Part shown: in pieces, positions 51,646 to 60,725 of the stretch | Numbering within the stretch: the first letter of the stretch is position 1 | Layout: every line of letters starts with the position of its first letter | From: Firm-04 sp045596625 | Lineage (GTDB): Bacteria; Bacillota; Clostridia; Oscillospirales; Ruminococcaceae | NCBI GenBank assembly: GCA_045596625.1 | Contig: JAZOCU010000052.1 | Span: 1 to 64,000 of the forward strand | Length of the DNA stretch: 64,000 bases | Reading direction: 5' to 3' | Position numbers and translations under genes: made by a program | Notes under the pieces: model-generated | The model's input: only the letters and a program-made list of their open reading frames with translations | The model's database searches: none | Told to the model about the DNA's origin: nothing

Positions 51646-52279
51646 TATCACAACGTCGTGCGGCGCATCCGGCTGTACGGCAAACTATTGCAGTCAATGC
51701 AGCGGCTGCGCTTCTGCCAAAGCCGCTCCCCCTATGGATCCGCTGACAGAACAGCAGGTTTCCTCAGAAACCGTATACGACGGCAAGATCATCCGTGTCA
51801 CCAAAGATATGGCAAAGCTGCAGAACGATGCCCTTGCGATCCGTGAAGTCGTGCATCATCCGGGCGGTGCCTGTGTGGTGCCGCTTACCGATCAGCTTGA
51901 AGTGCTGATGGTACGGCAATTCCGCTATCCATTTGGTGAAGTAACACTGGAGATCCCTGCCGGCAAACTGGAATACGGCGAGGATCCGAAAGAATGTGCT
52001 GTGCGTGAACTTTCCGAAGAAGTCGGTGCTGCCGCATCACAGATCTGTTCGCTGGGCAGTCTGTATCCGACACCTGCCTATAACAAAGAGATCATTCATA
52101 TGTATCTTGCAACAGGACTGCAGTTCACACAGCAGCATCCCGATGAGGATGAGTTTTTGGATGTGGTGAAGATCCCGCTGGAAAAAGCCATCCGACTGGT
52201 GATGCAGAATCGCATCCCTGATGCTAAAACACAGCTTGCTCTGCTCAAAACCATTCAGATGATGAGCAGCCCCGATTGA
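51635..52279 (+). CDS. Nudix hydrolase, ADP-ribose pyrophosphatase type
   Basis: A 214-residue Nudix hydrolase with a complete box at 110-132 (GKLEYGEDPKECAVRELSEEVGA) and flanking VVHHPGGACVVPL and LMVRQFRYPFGEVTLEIPAG, as in ADP-ribose diphosphatases (NudF). The N-terminus carries an unusual cysteine cluster (Cys9, 14, 19, 22 and 25), which may bind metal; family members normally lack it. Start ATG 51635 (AAAAGGAG upstream) lies inside the YfhO gene, overlapping it by 11 bases, so translation is probably coupled. Confidence 0.92.
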   Translation: MQNDITTSCGASGCTANYCSQCSGCASAKAAPPMDPLTEQQVSSETVYDGKIIRVTKDMAKLQNDALAIREVVHHPGGACVVPLTDQLEVLMVRQFRYPFGEVTLEIPAGKLEYGEDPKECAVRELSEEVGAAASQICSLGSLYPTPAYNKEIIHMYLATGLQFTQQHPDEDEFLDVVKIPLEKAIRLVMQNRIPDAKTQLALLKTIQMMSSPD

Positions 52280-52290
52280 GCACAAAAAAT

Positions 52291-52333
52291 GATCTGCCCG
52301 ATCGTCTGCAAACCACAGACGATCGAACAGATC
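52291..52333. terminator. Terminator between the Nudix gene and spoVG
   Basis: Stem GATCTG..CGATCGTCTG paired with CAGACGATCG..CAGATC. On the minus strand ATTTTTTG follows, so it best ends the spoVG transcript. Confidence 0.75.
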
Positions 52334-52381
52334 TTACGAAGGTATTCTATTCAGCATGAGACAAACAGTCCGTGAAAATGC

Positions 52382-52687
52382 TCAAGACTGTTCCTCCACA
52401 GAAGCGCCTGCTTCCATTTCAGCCATCTGCAGAGCAAGCTGCTTTTCATAAGCATCCAAGATCTGCGTTTCCAGATAGTTTCTTGCCTCCGGAGAAATAG
52501 GATGTACCACATCACGAAATACACCGGCTTCATCTTTGCGGCTGGGCATGGCAACAAACAGGCGTTCTTCGCCCTGCACTACCTTAATGTCGTGCACGGC
52601 AAGCATCTGATCCAATGTGATGGATACAATAGCACGAAGACGACCTTCCGCCATCATTTTTCGGATTTTCAGATCTGTAATCTGCAT
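52382..52687 (-). CDS. spoVG: SpoVG-family regulator
   Basis: A 101-residue member of the SpoVG family, an RNA/DNA-binding regulator active in asymmetric division and cell-envelope control. It matches along its length: MQITDLKIRKMMAEGRLRAIVSITLDQMLAVHDIKVVQG, LFVAMPSRKD and DVVHPISPEARNYLETQIL. Start ATG 52687 behind AAAGGAA. It is transcribed alone on the minus strand, divergent from murC (197 bases). Confidence 0.96.
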   Translation of the reverse strand: MQITDLKIRKMMAEGRLRAIVSITLDQMLAVHDIKVVQGEERLFVAMPSRKDEAGVFRDVVHPISPEARNYLETQILDAYEKQLALQMAEMEAGASVEEQS

Positions 52688-52883
52688 AAACTAAACGCTT
52701 CCTTTCTCTTTATGTTTTTTAGATTGATGATACTGTACATGACAGCATATACTGCTAGTATGATAAAGATATCCGGAGATTATACCTTCCGGTTTTCCAA
52801 CGCAATGCAGAATGATTCAAACCGAGTATACCACAGGAATGTGTTCATTCTGTGAACATTACAAGGCAGAAAAGGATGATTTC

Positions 52884-54302
52884 ATGAATTCTTTCTTAAG
52901 ATTGGACCCGTCGGATACCATTCATATGATTGGCATCGGCGGTTCGGGTATGTATCCGCTGGCACAGGTACTGCATGCCAAAGGCTATCGGCTCACAGGC
53001 TCTGACAATAACGAAACCGATACCCTTGCCGCTGTGCGTGCCATGGGAATTCCCGTAGCACTGGGACAATGTGCGGATAATCTCGGCGATGCCGCACTTG
53101 TTGTCTATTCTGCGGCAATTCCCGCCAATAATCCTGAACGCATTGCTGCGCAGGAACGAGGGATTCCTGCCATGGAGCGCAGCGAGCTGCTGGGCATTGT
53201 ATCGCAATGGTATGAAAATGCCATATGTATTGCGGGTACGCACGGAAAAACCACAACCACATCTATGCTGGCACAGATCCTTTATACCGCCGGTATTGAT
53301 CTTTCCGCTGTCATCGGCGGAAAACTGCCCTGCTTAGGCGGCAGCGGCAGAGCCGGCAGCAGTGATGTCTTTGTCTGTGAAGCCTGCGAATATGTGGATA
53401 CTTTTTTACAGCTCTCCCCCGATATTGCCGTGATCCTCAACATTGACGAGGATCATATGGAATATTTCAAAACATTGGAAAATCTGAAGGCTTCTTTCAT
53501 CCGCTTCGCACAAAAGTCCAGCAAGATCGTGATTTACAACGGAGATGATGCCAATACTTGCGACGCCATGTCACAAGTCACCGGCAAAACTATGATCACC
53601 TATGGTACTGCCCCGCATTGTCAATGGCGTGTTTCCGACATCACCCATCCCGACACCAAACATACCTGCTTTACGGTATGGCATAACCGGGAACAACTGG
53701 GAACCGCAGTCATTCAAGTACCCGGGGCACACAATGTACTCAACGCACTTTGTGCCATCGCTGCCGCGAATGCTGTTGGCCTGCCCTTTGCACAGGCTGT
53801 GGAAGGACTCAAAGATTTTACCGGTGCCAAACGCCGCTTCGAGATCGTTTCAACAGCAAAGGGCATCACCGTCGCCGATGACTATGCGCATCATCCTGCC
53901 GAAATCGCCGCCGCCCTGACAGCTGCGAAATCTATGCCCTATCGCCGTGTGATCGCAGTGCATCAGCCCTTTACCTATACCCGTACCAAGCGTCTGATGC
54001 AGGAATTTGCCGATGCGCTTTCGATTGCGGATGTCGTGGCTCTCACCGATATCATGGGCGGAAGAGAACAGAATACCGAAGGCGTATTCACCCGTCAGCT
54101 TGCAGAAAAAATCGAAGGCTGCATCTGGTTTTTGCAGGATGAATCCGAACCGGAAAACAACATCCGCAAATATCAGAATTTCGATGCGGTCTGTGAGGCT
54201 GTAACAGCAATTGCACAGGAAGGCGATCTCATCATCACCCTCGGCTGCGGTGATGTCAACAAACTTTCGGCACAGATCGCCGCCGCTTTGCAGCAAGCAT
54301 AA
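52884..54302 (+). CDS. murC: UDP-N-acetylmuramate--L-alanine ligase
   Basis: It adds the first amino acid (L-Ala) to UDP-MurNAc in peptidoglycan synthesis. The 472-residue product has the Mur ligase domains: a Rossmann N-terminus (IHMIGIGGSGMYPLAQVL), ATP-binding AGTHGKTTTTSM, central and C-terminal domains (CEACEYVDTFL, ILNIDEDHMEYF, DYAHHPAEI). I chose the ATG at 52884 behind AAGGATG; an upstream in-frame extension has no site. It is 59 bases before lexA; no other mur gene is near. Confidence 0.96.
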   Translation: MNSFLRLDPSDTIHMIGIGGSGMYPLAQVLHAKGYRLTGSDNNETDTLAAVRAMGIPVALGQCADNLGDAALVVYSAAIPANNPERIAAQERGIPAMERSELLGIVSQWYENAICIAGTHGKTTTTSMLAQILYTAGIDLSAVIGGKLPCLGGSGRAGSSDVFVCEACEYVDTFLQLSPDIAVILNIDEDHMEYFKTLENLKASFIRFAQKSSKIVIYNGDDANTCDAMSQVTGKTMITYGTAPHCQWRVSDITHPDTKHTCFTVWHNREQLGTAVIQVPGAHNVLNALCAIAAANAVGLPFAQAVEGLKDFTGAKRRFEIVSTAKGITVADDYAHHPAEIAAALTAAKSMPYRRVIAVHQPFTYTRTKRLMQEFADALSIADVVALTDIMGGREQNTEGVFTRQLAEKIEGCIWFLQDESEPENNIRKYQNFDAVCEAVTAIAQEGDLIITLGCGDVNKLSAQIAAALQQA

Positions 54303-54361
54303 CCAGCTCGCCCCGATCCTGTAACCAACGGAATTTAAGGACGAAAGGAATGTGAATCCTT

Positions 54362-54946
54362 ATGCTGAACGAAAAAGCCAGAGAGATCTACCGCTATATT
54401 CGAGAGCGCATAGATGAGGGCTACCCCCCTACGATCCGTGAGATCTGTACTGCGCTGCATATACGCTCGACCTCAACGGTGCACCGCTATATCAATCAGC
54501 TGGCTGAGGAAGGCTATCTGGAAAAAATGGATAACCAGAACCGTGCCATCCGGCTGCGAGGCCGATCCGCTGTCAATGTACCGCTGATCGGCACCGTTAC
54601 AGCAGGTCAGCCCATCACTGCCATTGAAAACATCACTGAATATCTCAGCTATGTGCCGGAACGCCGCTTCAGCGGTCAACTCTTTGCACTGAAGGTGCGC
54701 GGCGAAAGTATGATCAATGCCGGTATCCTTGATGGCGATATTGTGATTGTAGAACAGTGTGATACCGCCGCAAACGGCGAGATCGTTGTGGTGCTGGTCG
54801 ATGGCGAGGAAGCAACCGTCAAACGATTCTATAAAGAAAACGGCGGCTATCGTCTGCAGCCCGAGAACGACTCCATGGAACCGATTTATGTTTCAGATGC
54901 AGCAGTCCTCGGCAAAGTCGTAGCACTGCTGCGTTATTTAAGCTGA
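54362..54946 (+). CDS. lexA: SOS repressor LexA
   Basis: The repressor of the DNA-damage regulon, inactivated by RecA-stimulated self-cleavage. The 194-residue product has an N-terminal winged helix (YPPTIREICTALHIRSTSTVHRYINQL), a cleavage site at Ala81-Gly82 (VTAGQP), and the catalytic pair Ser116 (GESMINA) and Lys154 (ATVKRF). Start ATG 54362, with AAAGGAA upstream. No clear CGAACATATGTTCG-like SOS box was found in the 59 bases before the start. Confidence 0.96.
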   Translation: MLNEKAREIYRYIRERIDEGYPPTIREICTALHIRSTSTVHRYINQLAEEGYLEKMDNQNRAIRLRGRSAVNVPLIGTVTAGQPITAIENITEYLSYVPERRFSGQLFALKVRGESMINAGILDGDIVIVEQCDTAANGEIVVVLVDGEEATVKRFYKENGGYRLQPENDSMEPIYVSDAAVLGKVVALLRYLS

Positions 54947-55056
54947 TCTCTCATCTTCTATGGTCTATCGCAACAACTTTGACAGAAAACAAAACAGTTG
55001 CCTATTTCCTATTTCAGCGCAGATCCCCATGATAATATGAAAGGATGAAACAAATT

Positions 55057-55494
55057 ATGATGAGCCGTGTGAAAGTTGTCCTCTGTGGTAAGGAATATGT
55101 TCTGCAAACCGAGGAGGCTCCCAGTTATGTCTACCAACTTGCAAAAACCTTGGAAAAGCGGATCTCTGATATCACGGAATCCAACCCTCGGATTTCAGCA
55201 CATTCTGCCGTGATGATGGTCGCGCTTTCCACTATGGATGAGCTGACCAAAGCCAATGCCAGCGTGGAGGTCATCCGTTCGCAGGTCAAGGAATATGTGG
55301 ATGAAGCAGGCAAAGCTCGTATGGAACGTGATGCTGCCCTTCGTGAAATTGATGTATGCAAGGCAAAAATCGAACAGCTGGAGAATCTGCTCAAGCTGAG
55401 AGCACTGAAAGAAAGCATTCAGGCAGATTCTGCTGCTGCCAAGGAAGAACAGCTTCCGCTCACTGATGCTGCCGATGCCGATGATGCCCAATGA
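55057..55494 (+). CDS. zapA: Cell division protein ZapA
   Basis: A small FtsZ-ring stabiliser. The 145-residue product has the ZapA N-terminal domain (MSRVKVVLCGKEYVLQTEEAPSYVYQLAKTLEKRI) and a long coiled coil to the C-terminus. I chose ATG 55057 behind AAAGGATGAAACAAATT; the ATG at 55045 lies directly on the binding site. Its stop overlaps the start of the U32 peptidase gene by 4 bases, a pairing common in Clostridia. Confidence 0.9.
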   Translation: MMSRVKVVLCGKEYVLQTEEAPSYVYQLAKTLEKRISDITESNPRISAHSAVMMVALSTMDELTKANASVEVIRSQVKEYVDEAGKARMERDAALREIDVCKAKIEQLENLLKLRALKESIQADSAAAKEEQLPLTDAADADDAQ

Positions 55495-57647
55495 GTCAAT
55501 CTCTTGCCGGAATGCCTGAGCTGCTTTCGCCGGCAGGCAGTATGGAATCGGTGATCGCAGCGATCCGCTGCGGTGCTGATGCTGTATATGTGGGTGCCAA
55601 ACAATTCTCTGCAAGGCAAGCTGCCGAAAACTTTGATGAGGATACCCTGCGTCTTGCTGCCGATTTTTGTCATTCAGCACATAAAAAGCTCTACCTTGCT
55701 GTGAACACCCTGTTGCTGGAGGAAGAGCTTGCTGCTTTTGATGCGCTGCTGATGCTTGCTGCAAACATCGGTGTGGATGCCTGTATTGTACAGGATCTCG
55801 GCGCAGCACGCTATCTGCGCAGCCGCCTGCCTAATATGCCTCTGCACGCCTCAACACAGATGACGATCCATTCCTCGGACGGTTTGGAGGCTGCCGCTGC
55901 GATGGGGTTCTGCCGTGTGGTTTTAGCAAGAGAGCTGCCCGCCTATACGCTGAAAGCTCTATGTGCACAAGCACATCAGCTTGGAATTGCCGTGGAGTTC
56001 TTTGTTCACGGTGCACACTGTATGTCCGTTTCTGGACAATGCTGGATGTCCGCTGCTATGGGCGGCAGAAGTGCCAATCGCGGCAGATGCGCTCAGCCTT
56101 GTCGGCTCCCTTTTACTGCGGATGCCCGACAAAAAAATGCCTGTGCTCTTTCTCTGCGTGACCGATGTCTCATATCCCATCTTGCAGCGCTTCGTGAAAT
56201 GGGTGTGGACGCACTGAAAATCGAAGGCCGCATGAAACGACCCGAATATGTTGCGGCTGCCGTATCTGCCTATGCGGATGCGTTGCAGGGCAATCAACCC
56301 GATCTCAAAGCGCTGCAATCGGTATTTTCCCGCAGCGGTTTCACTGATGGCTATTTTACCGGCGTGCACAAAAAAATGTTCGGTGTACGCAGCAAAGAGG
56401 ATGTGCTGGCTGCAAAATCCGTGCTTTCGGAATTGCAGCAGCAATATCGTAAGCCTCGAAAGCATGCCGACATAAACGGACATTATCTCCTGACTGCAGA
56501 CAAACCCTCCGCACTGACGGTCACCGATCCTCAAAGCGGATGCAGCGTTACTGTAACAGGAGAGATCCCGCAAAAAGCAACGGAACGCCCAATGACTCTG
56601 CCTCTTCTGCAGCGGCAGTTTGAAAAACTGGGCGATACCATCTATAACGCCAAAACGGTAACCGCTGATCTGGACGGAATCAGTACCTTGCCCGCATCAG
56701 CACTCAATAGTCTGCGGCGTGATGCGATCGCAAAGCTGGATGCAGCAAGAATCGCTAAGGCATCGCCCTCCTATTTCATCGGCGATCCGCCTATGCACAC
56801 TGCATCCCAAGCCGCCGCCATTTCAAAATCAAGATCCTCAAAGCTTCGTCTTGAGATTCGGAGACTCTCCCAGCTCAAAGCGATCACACCTGCGCTTGCG
56901 GAAGCATCCATTGATGCACTGCTGCTGCCCTTGTGGCTGGCAGATGCCTATATGAAGCTGACACCGCCGCCGGTACCGCCGGAGCGCTGTATACTGGTGC
57001 CGCCCAGATGGATTACCGATGACAATGCCTTTCATCGGATGCTGCAATCGGCAAAAGCAATGGGATTCACACATCTGCTATGCAATCAGCTTGCTGCAAT
57101 TCATGCAGGAAAACAAATCGGCATGATGCTGCATGGCGGAGCAGGACTCCATATCACCAATCGCTTCGCCGCAGAAGAGCTGCAGCAAATGAATCTGTGT
57201 GATGGTCTGCTCTCTCCGGAACTGCCCCATTCGGCACTGCATCCGCTTTCAGAAGCGCTTCCGCTGGGTGTGCTTGCCTATGGCAGATTGCCCTTGATGC
57301 TCTGCCGCATTTGTCCCATACAGGCACAGATCGATTGTGCAAACTGCAGTCATCAGCTCATTGACCGCAAGGGCGCTGCGCTCTATACGGATTGCATCCG
57401 TTATGCAGATACACCGGATTATACCGAGATCTTCAACAGCGCCGTCATCTGGCTTGCTGACAGATGTTCGGAATATGATCGTGCTTCTTATCTGCTGCTT
57501 TCCATGACGGATGAATCTCCGGCTGATGTCAAACGGATCCTACTTGCCTACCATCAGAAAAGCAATACCGATCCGCCTGCTCGCTACACCCGAGGACTGC
57601 GTCTGGCACATTTTTCCGCTGCATCTTCATCGTCAAAGGAGACGTAA
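55491..57647 (+). CDS. U32 family peptidase
   Basis: A 718-residue U32 protein with PELLSPAGSMESVIAAIRCGADAVYVG at the start and the U32 signature ALREMGVDALKIEGRMKRPEYVA around residue 240, plus a Cys-rich HGAHCMSVSGQCWMS...CAQPCR segment. The C-terminal half (about 375-718) matches the DUF3656-type accessory region, and CRICPIQAQIDCANC adds four cysteines. Members such as RlhA take part in rRNA hydroxylation rather than proteolysis, so the enzyme's target is open. It overlaps zapA by 4 bases. Confidence 0.93.
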   Translation: MSQSLAGMPELLSPAGSMESVIAAIRCGADAVYVGAKQFSARQAAENFDEDTLRLAADFCHSAHKKLYLAVNTLLLEEELAAFDALLMLAANIGVDACIVQDLGAARYLRSRLPNMPLHASTQMTIHSSDGLEAAAAMGFCRVVLARELPAYTLKALCAQAHQLGIAVEFFVHGAHCMSVSGQCWMSAAMGGRSANRGRCAQPCRLPFTADARQKNACALSLRDRCLISHLAALREMGVDALKIEGRMKRPEYVAAAVSAYADALQGNQPDLKALQSVFSRSGFTDGYFTGVHKKMFGVRSKEDVLAAKSVLSELQQQYRKPRKHADINGHYLLTADKPSALTVTDPQSGCSVTVTGEIPQKATERPMTLPLLQRQFEKLGDTIYNAKTVTADLDGISTLPASALNSLRRDAIAKLDAARIAKASPSYFIGDPPMHTASQAAAISKSRSSKLRLEIRRLSQLKAITPALAEASIDALLLPLWLADAYMKLTPPPVPPERCILVPPRWITDDNAFHRMLQSAKAMGFTHLLCNQLAAIHAGKQIGMMLHGGAGLHITNRFAAEELQQMNLCDGLLSPELPHSALHPLSEALPLGVLAYGRLPLMLCRICPIQAQIDCANCSHQLIDRKGAALYTDCIRYADTPDYTEIFNSAVIWLADRCSEYDRASYLLLSMTDESPADVKRILLAYHQKSNTDPPARYTRGLRLAHFSAASSSSKET

Positions 57648-57652
57648 CTCAT

Positions 57653-58093
57653 ATGGAACTGTATTTTCAAAAATGCAACGCACAAGCGATCCTGCCCAAG
57701 CGCGCAACGCCGCAGAGCGCAGGCTTTGATCTTTCTGCTTGTCTGAGCGAACCGATCATACTTTCTCCCGGTCAGCGTGCACTGATCCCCACAGGCCTTT
57801 GTGCGGCTCCCAAAAGCGATACCGCCGTCGCCTTATTGCTGTATGCACGCTCAGGTCTTGCAATAAAGCATGGCATTACGATGGCAAACGCTGTGGGTGT
57901 CATTGATGCCGATTACCGCGGAGAAATCTGCGTGCCGCTCATCAATCTCGGCACAGAGCCGTTTACGGTTACACATGGCATGCGTATTGCACAGCTGATC
58001 GTAACCCCCGTGCTCCTGCCCGATATTCTTGAAGCCGATACCTTATCCGCTACCCAAAGAGGAACCGGAGGCTTCGGCTCGACCGGACTGTAA
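57653..58093 (+). CDS. dut: dUTP diphosphatase
   Basis: It hydrolyses dUTP to dUMP and keeps uracil out of DNA. The 146-residue trimeric dUTPase has all five motifs, including SAGFDLSAC, ARSGLAIKHGI, GVIDADYRGEI, and the C-terminal RGTGGFGSTG. It starts 5 bases after the U32 gene stop, with AAAGGAG upstream. Confidence 0.97.
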   Translation: MELYFQKCNAQAILPKRATPQSAGFDLSACLSEPIILSPGQRALIPTGLCAAPKSDTAVALLLYARSGLAIKHGITMANAVGVIDADYRGEICVPLINLGTEPFTVTHGMRIAQLIVTPVLLPDILEADTLSATQRGTGGFGSTGL

Positions 58094-58122
58094 TCCGAAC
58101 AAAGAAAGGATGCTGAATCTAT

Positions 58123-58386
58123 ATGAAGTATAAACTTACCCTGCTGCTGTGCATTATCGTCGCTGTTATCAGCGGTGCTTTTCTCGGTGAATTATGTGTT
58201 GGACTGCCCTATATCGAAATTCTCGGCAGACCCTTTACCTTCGGCTTTGATACCGTAAATGTTGATCTGCATTTTCTGAAGTTTTCCTTCGGTCTTATGC
58301 TGGATGTCAATCTTATGCAGATCCTGCTTCTGATGATTGCTATCATTATCGCACCTAAGATCGCCGCACAGATCAAAACCGAATAA
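58123..58386 (+). CDS. DUF4321-family small membrane protein
   Basis: An 87-residue protein with two membrane segments (4-26 and 62-82), and FDTVNVDLHFLKFSFGLMLDVNL between them, matching the DUF4321 family of Firmicutes. Function unknown. It lies in the dut operon, 29 bases after dut. Confidence 0.8.
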   Translation: MKYKLTLLLCIIVAVISGAFLGELCVGLPYIEILGRPFTFGFDTVNVDLHFLKFSFGLMLDVNLMQILLLMIAIIIAPKIAAQIKTE

Positions 58387-58438
58387 AACATCGAGTTGTG
58401 ATAGCCTATTTTCAAATACACAAAAGGAGGTAGTTCGG

Positions 58439-58651
58439 ATGCTGAAACAATTGCTTACGATCCGAGGCATGAATTGCCATCATTGTACCGCTGCAGTCAA
58501 GGAGGCGCTGGAAGAAGCCGGTGCTGTGGATGTTGTGGTTTCCTTAGAGAACAGTACCGCTTACTGCTGCTCGGATATGGAAGAAGATAGCCTGCGCAGT
58601 ATTCTCCGGGAAGAAGGCTTTACACTGGAGAAAGTGGAACTGCTGGTATGA
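58439..58651 (+). CDS. Heavy-metal-associated (HMA) domain protein
   Basis: A 70-residue CopZ-like domain with the metal-binding motif MNCHHC and the usual beta-alpha-beta pattern (AVKEALEEAGAVDVVVSLENSTAYC). Likely binds Cu(I). The start ATG 58439 follows AAAAGGAGG. Its TGA overlaps the ATG of the PHP gene (58648-58651), so the two are translationally coupled. No copper ATPase is nearby. Confidence 0.9.
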   Translation: MLKQLLTIRGMNCHHCTAAVKEALEEAGAVDVVVSLENSTAYCCSDMEEDSLRSILREEGFTLEKVELLV

Positions 58652-59337
58652 TGCGCTGGGAAACGCACGCTCATACAGCAGAAGGCAGTGCCTGCAGTAC
58701 TGCATCGGCTGCTGAAATGGCAAGAGGCTGCAAAGCTGCCGGTTATGATGGTCTGTTCGTGACCGATCACTTCTATCACGGCAATACAGCAGTTCCCAGA
58801 GAACTGCCATGGGAAGAATGGACAGATCGGTTCTGTCTTGGCTATTATCATGCCAAGGAGGAAGGCGATCGCATTGGTCTGCAGGTCTGTTTCGGCTGGG
58901 AATACAGCTGGAATGGCAATGATTTTCTCACCTATGGACTATCCCCTGCATGGCTGAAGGCGCATCCGGAAACTGCCACGCTTCCGCCTTATGAGTATCT
59001 GAAACTGGTCAAAGATGCAGGTGCCTGTATTGTTCACGCACATCCTTTTCGGCAGGCATGGTATGTCAATGCCATTCGACTGGTGCCGAATCTCGTGGAT
59101 GCTGTTGAGGTCTATAACGGCAATAACTATGAGCCGATCTATAATGAGCGTGCCGGATGGTATGCAGAAAGTTTCGGTCTGCCGATGGTTTCCGGTTCTG
59201 ATACCCATTGGAGCGATATGTTTGTAGGCGGCATCCTGACCGAACAACCGATGACTGATGCTGCCGAATACGGCAAATTGATCCACAGCGGCGCTATCTG
59301 CGGTCTGATCCGTCATGGTGAGGATCATAAAATATGA
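58648..59337 (+). CDS. PHP-domain phosphoesterase
   Basis: A 229-residue PHP (polymerase and histidinol phosphatase) domain protein with the metal ligands His7 and His9 (THAHT), VTDHFYH, VHAHPF and GSDTHW. The natural substrate is not known. It is coupled to the HMA protein by a 4-base overlap and ends the operon that begins with zapA. Confidence 0.88.
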   Translation: MMRWETHAHTAEGSACSTASAAEMARGCKAAGYDGLFVTDHFYHGNTAVPRELPWEEWTDRFCLGYYHAKEEGDRIGLQVCFGWEYSWNGNDFLTYGLSPAWLKAHPETATLPPYEYLKLVKDAGACIVHAHPFRQAWYVNAIRLVPNLVDAVEVYNGNNYEPIYNERAGWYAESFGLPMVSGSDTHWSDMFVGGILTEQPMTDAAEYGKLIHSGAICGLIRHGEDHKI

Positions 59338-59345
59338 GCATAAAT

Positions 59346-59383
59346 AAAAGCAGGAGAAAACCAACTGATTTTCTCCTGCTTTT
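59346..59383. terminator. Bidirectional terminator between the PHP and pseudouridine synthase genes
   Basis: A 15-bp perfect stem AAAAGCAGGAGAAAA/TTTTCTCCTGCTTTT with an 8-base loop between two convergent genes, T-rich on both sides. Confidence 0.92.
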
Positions 59384-59445
59384 CTATATACTATAACATA
59401 TCGGTAAAAAGCCAAGGGCATATTGAAATTCTGCGTTTTTCTGGG

Positions 59446-60180
59446 TTAAGCGTCCCTGCCCATAGCAGCACGCAGCGAACGCAGCTCTTCCGCAGTCAGA
59501 TCCCGCCATGTACCGGGCTTAAGCATACCCAGCTTCACAGGACCGATGCTGATACGGCGCAGACGAATTACTTCCAGTCCCACAGCATCGCACATACGAC
59601 GCACCTCACGTTTTTTACCCTCATGGATCGACACCAGCAGCACCACACGGGTCGGCTCCTGCACCTGCATTACAATATTGGCGGGAGAGGTCACAAAGCC
59701 ATCATCCAGCGTCACACCAATGGACATTTTTGCCAGCTGCTCCTCCGAAACCGGCGGCCGCACCGTCACACGATAGGTCTTGGTAATTTCTCGGGAGGGA
59801 TGCATGATGCCATTGGCAAAATTGCCGTCATTGGTAAACAACAGCAAGCCTTCCGAATTTTTATCCAATCTGCCCACAGGATATACACGCTCAGGAATCC
59901 CCTCAAGCAGATCGGTCACGCAGCGGCGACCCTGCTCATCAGAAAGCGTTGTCACATAGCCGCGGGGCTTATTCATCATAATATAACGATAATTCTTCTT
60001 TTTGGGCACAGCAATATGTTGTCCGTCCACGGTAACATAATCCCGGACGCTGACCTTATCGCCCAGCTTTACGGGTCTGCCGCCGACCTGTACACGTCCC
60101 TGACGAATCAGCTCCTCTGCTTTTCGGCGGGAACAAAAGCCGCAATCGGCCAGAAGTTTCTGCAATCTGATTTTTTCCAT
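59446..60180 (-). CDS. RluB/RsuA-family pseudouridine synthase
   Basis: A 244-residue rRNA pseudouridine synthase. An S4 RNA-binding domain (RLQKLLADCGFCSRRKAEELIRQGRVQVGG) is followed by the RsuA-type core with the catalytic Asp in VGRLDKNSEGLLLFTNDG and EGKKREVRRMCDAVG. Start ATG 60180 behind CGAGGAA. It is 25 bases after the ytfJ gene, as in the scpAB/ytfJ/rluB neighbourhood of other Clostridia, except that here it lies on the opposite strand from scpA. Confidence 0.95.
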   Translation of the reverse strand: MEKIRLQKLLADCGFCSRRKAEELIRQGRVQVGGRPVKLGDKVSVRDYVTVDGQHIAVPKKKNYRYIMMNKPRGYVTTLSDEQGRRCVTDLLEGIPERVYPVGRLDKNSEGLLLFTNDGNFANGIMHPSREITKTYRVTVRPPVSEEQLAKMSIGVTLDDGFVTSPANIVMQVQEPTRVVLLVSIHEGKKREVRRMCDAVGLEVIRLRRISIGPVKLGMLKPGTWRDLTAEELRSLRAAMGRDA

Positions 60181-60205
60181 ATGTGATGTGATTCCTCGCT
60201 GTCGA

Positions 60206-60634
60206 TCATTCCTCTGTTTCGGTATTCTTTCCGGCAGCCTTAAGCTTTTCCTGCTGCTTTTGATTGAGGAAGCCCGTCAGCTTATCCATCAGATCGGGCA
60301 CCATATTGACCACAGCATTGGCTGCTTTGGCATTGATAGAAAGCTGCATCAGCTTCACATCGCTGCCGGTAATTACCAAAAATGCCACAGGTGTCACAGT
60401 AACGCCGGCACCGCCGCCGCCGCCAAACATATCCTTTGCTACCTTTGTGGGCAGATCAGAGCCGCCTGATGCAAAACCAAAGGATACCTTGGAAATCGGA
60501 ATCACAGTGGTGCCGCCTTCGCAGGTGATCGGTGTGCCGATAATGGTGTTGGCATCCACCATACTGCGAATTTCCTCCATAGTAACACGCACGGTATCCT
60601 GTACAGGATGCTGACCGTTCTGACGATCGCTCAT
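60206..60634 (-). CDS. ytfJ: YtfJ/GerW-family sporulation protein
   Basis: The 142-residue YtfJ family protein is a spore germination/sporulation protein in Bacillus (GerW). Seen: MVDANTIIGTPITCEGGTTVIPISKVSFGFASGGSD and GGGGGAGVTVTPVAFLVI. The ATG 60634 has AAAGGAGG; upstream in-frame codons do not. It follows the DUF2953 gene, a common partner. Confidence 0.92.
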   Translation of the reverse strand: MSDRQNGQHPVQDTVRVTMEEIRSMVDANTIIGTPITCEGGTTVIPISKVSFGFASGGSDLPTKVAKDMFGGGGGAGVTVTPVAFLVITGSDVKLMQLSINAKAANAVVNMVPDLMDKLTGFLNQKQQEKLKAAGKNTETEE

Positions 60635-60725
60635 AATAGGACCTCCTTTGAATTGGGATTGAATCTTTTGATCGTTTGAGATCATTTCATAATATCACAC
60701 GATCAACGACCGGATCCGCCGCTGA

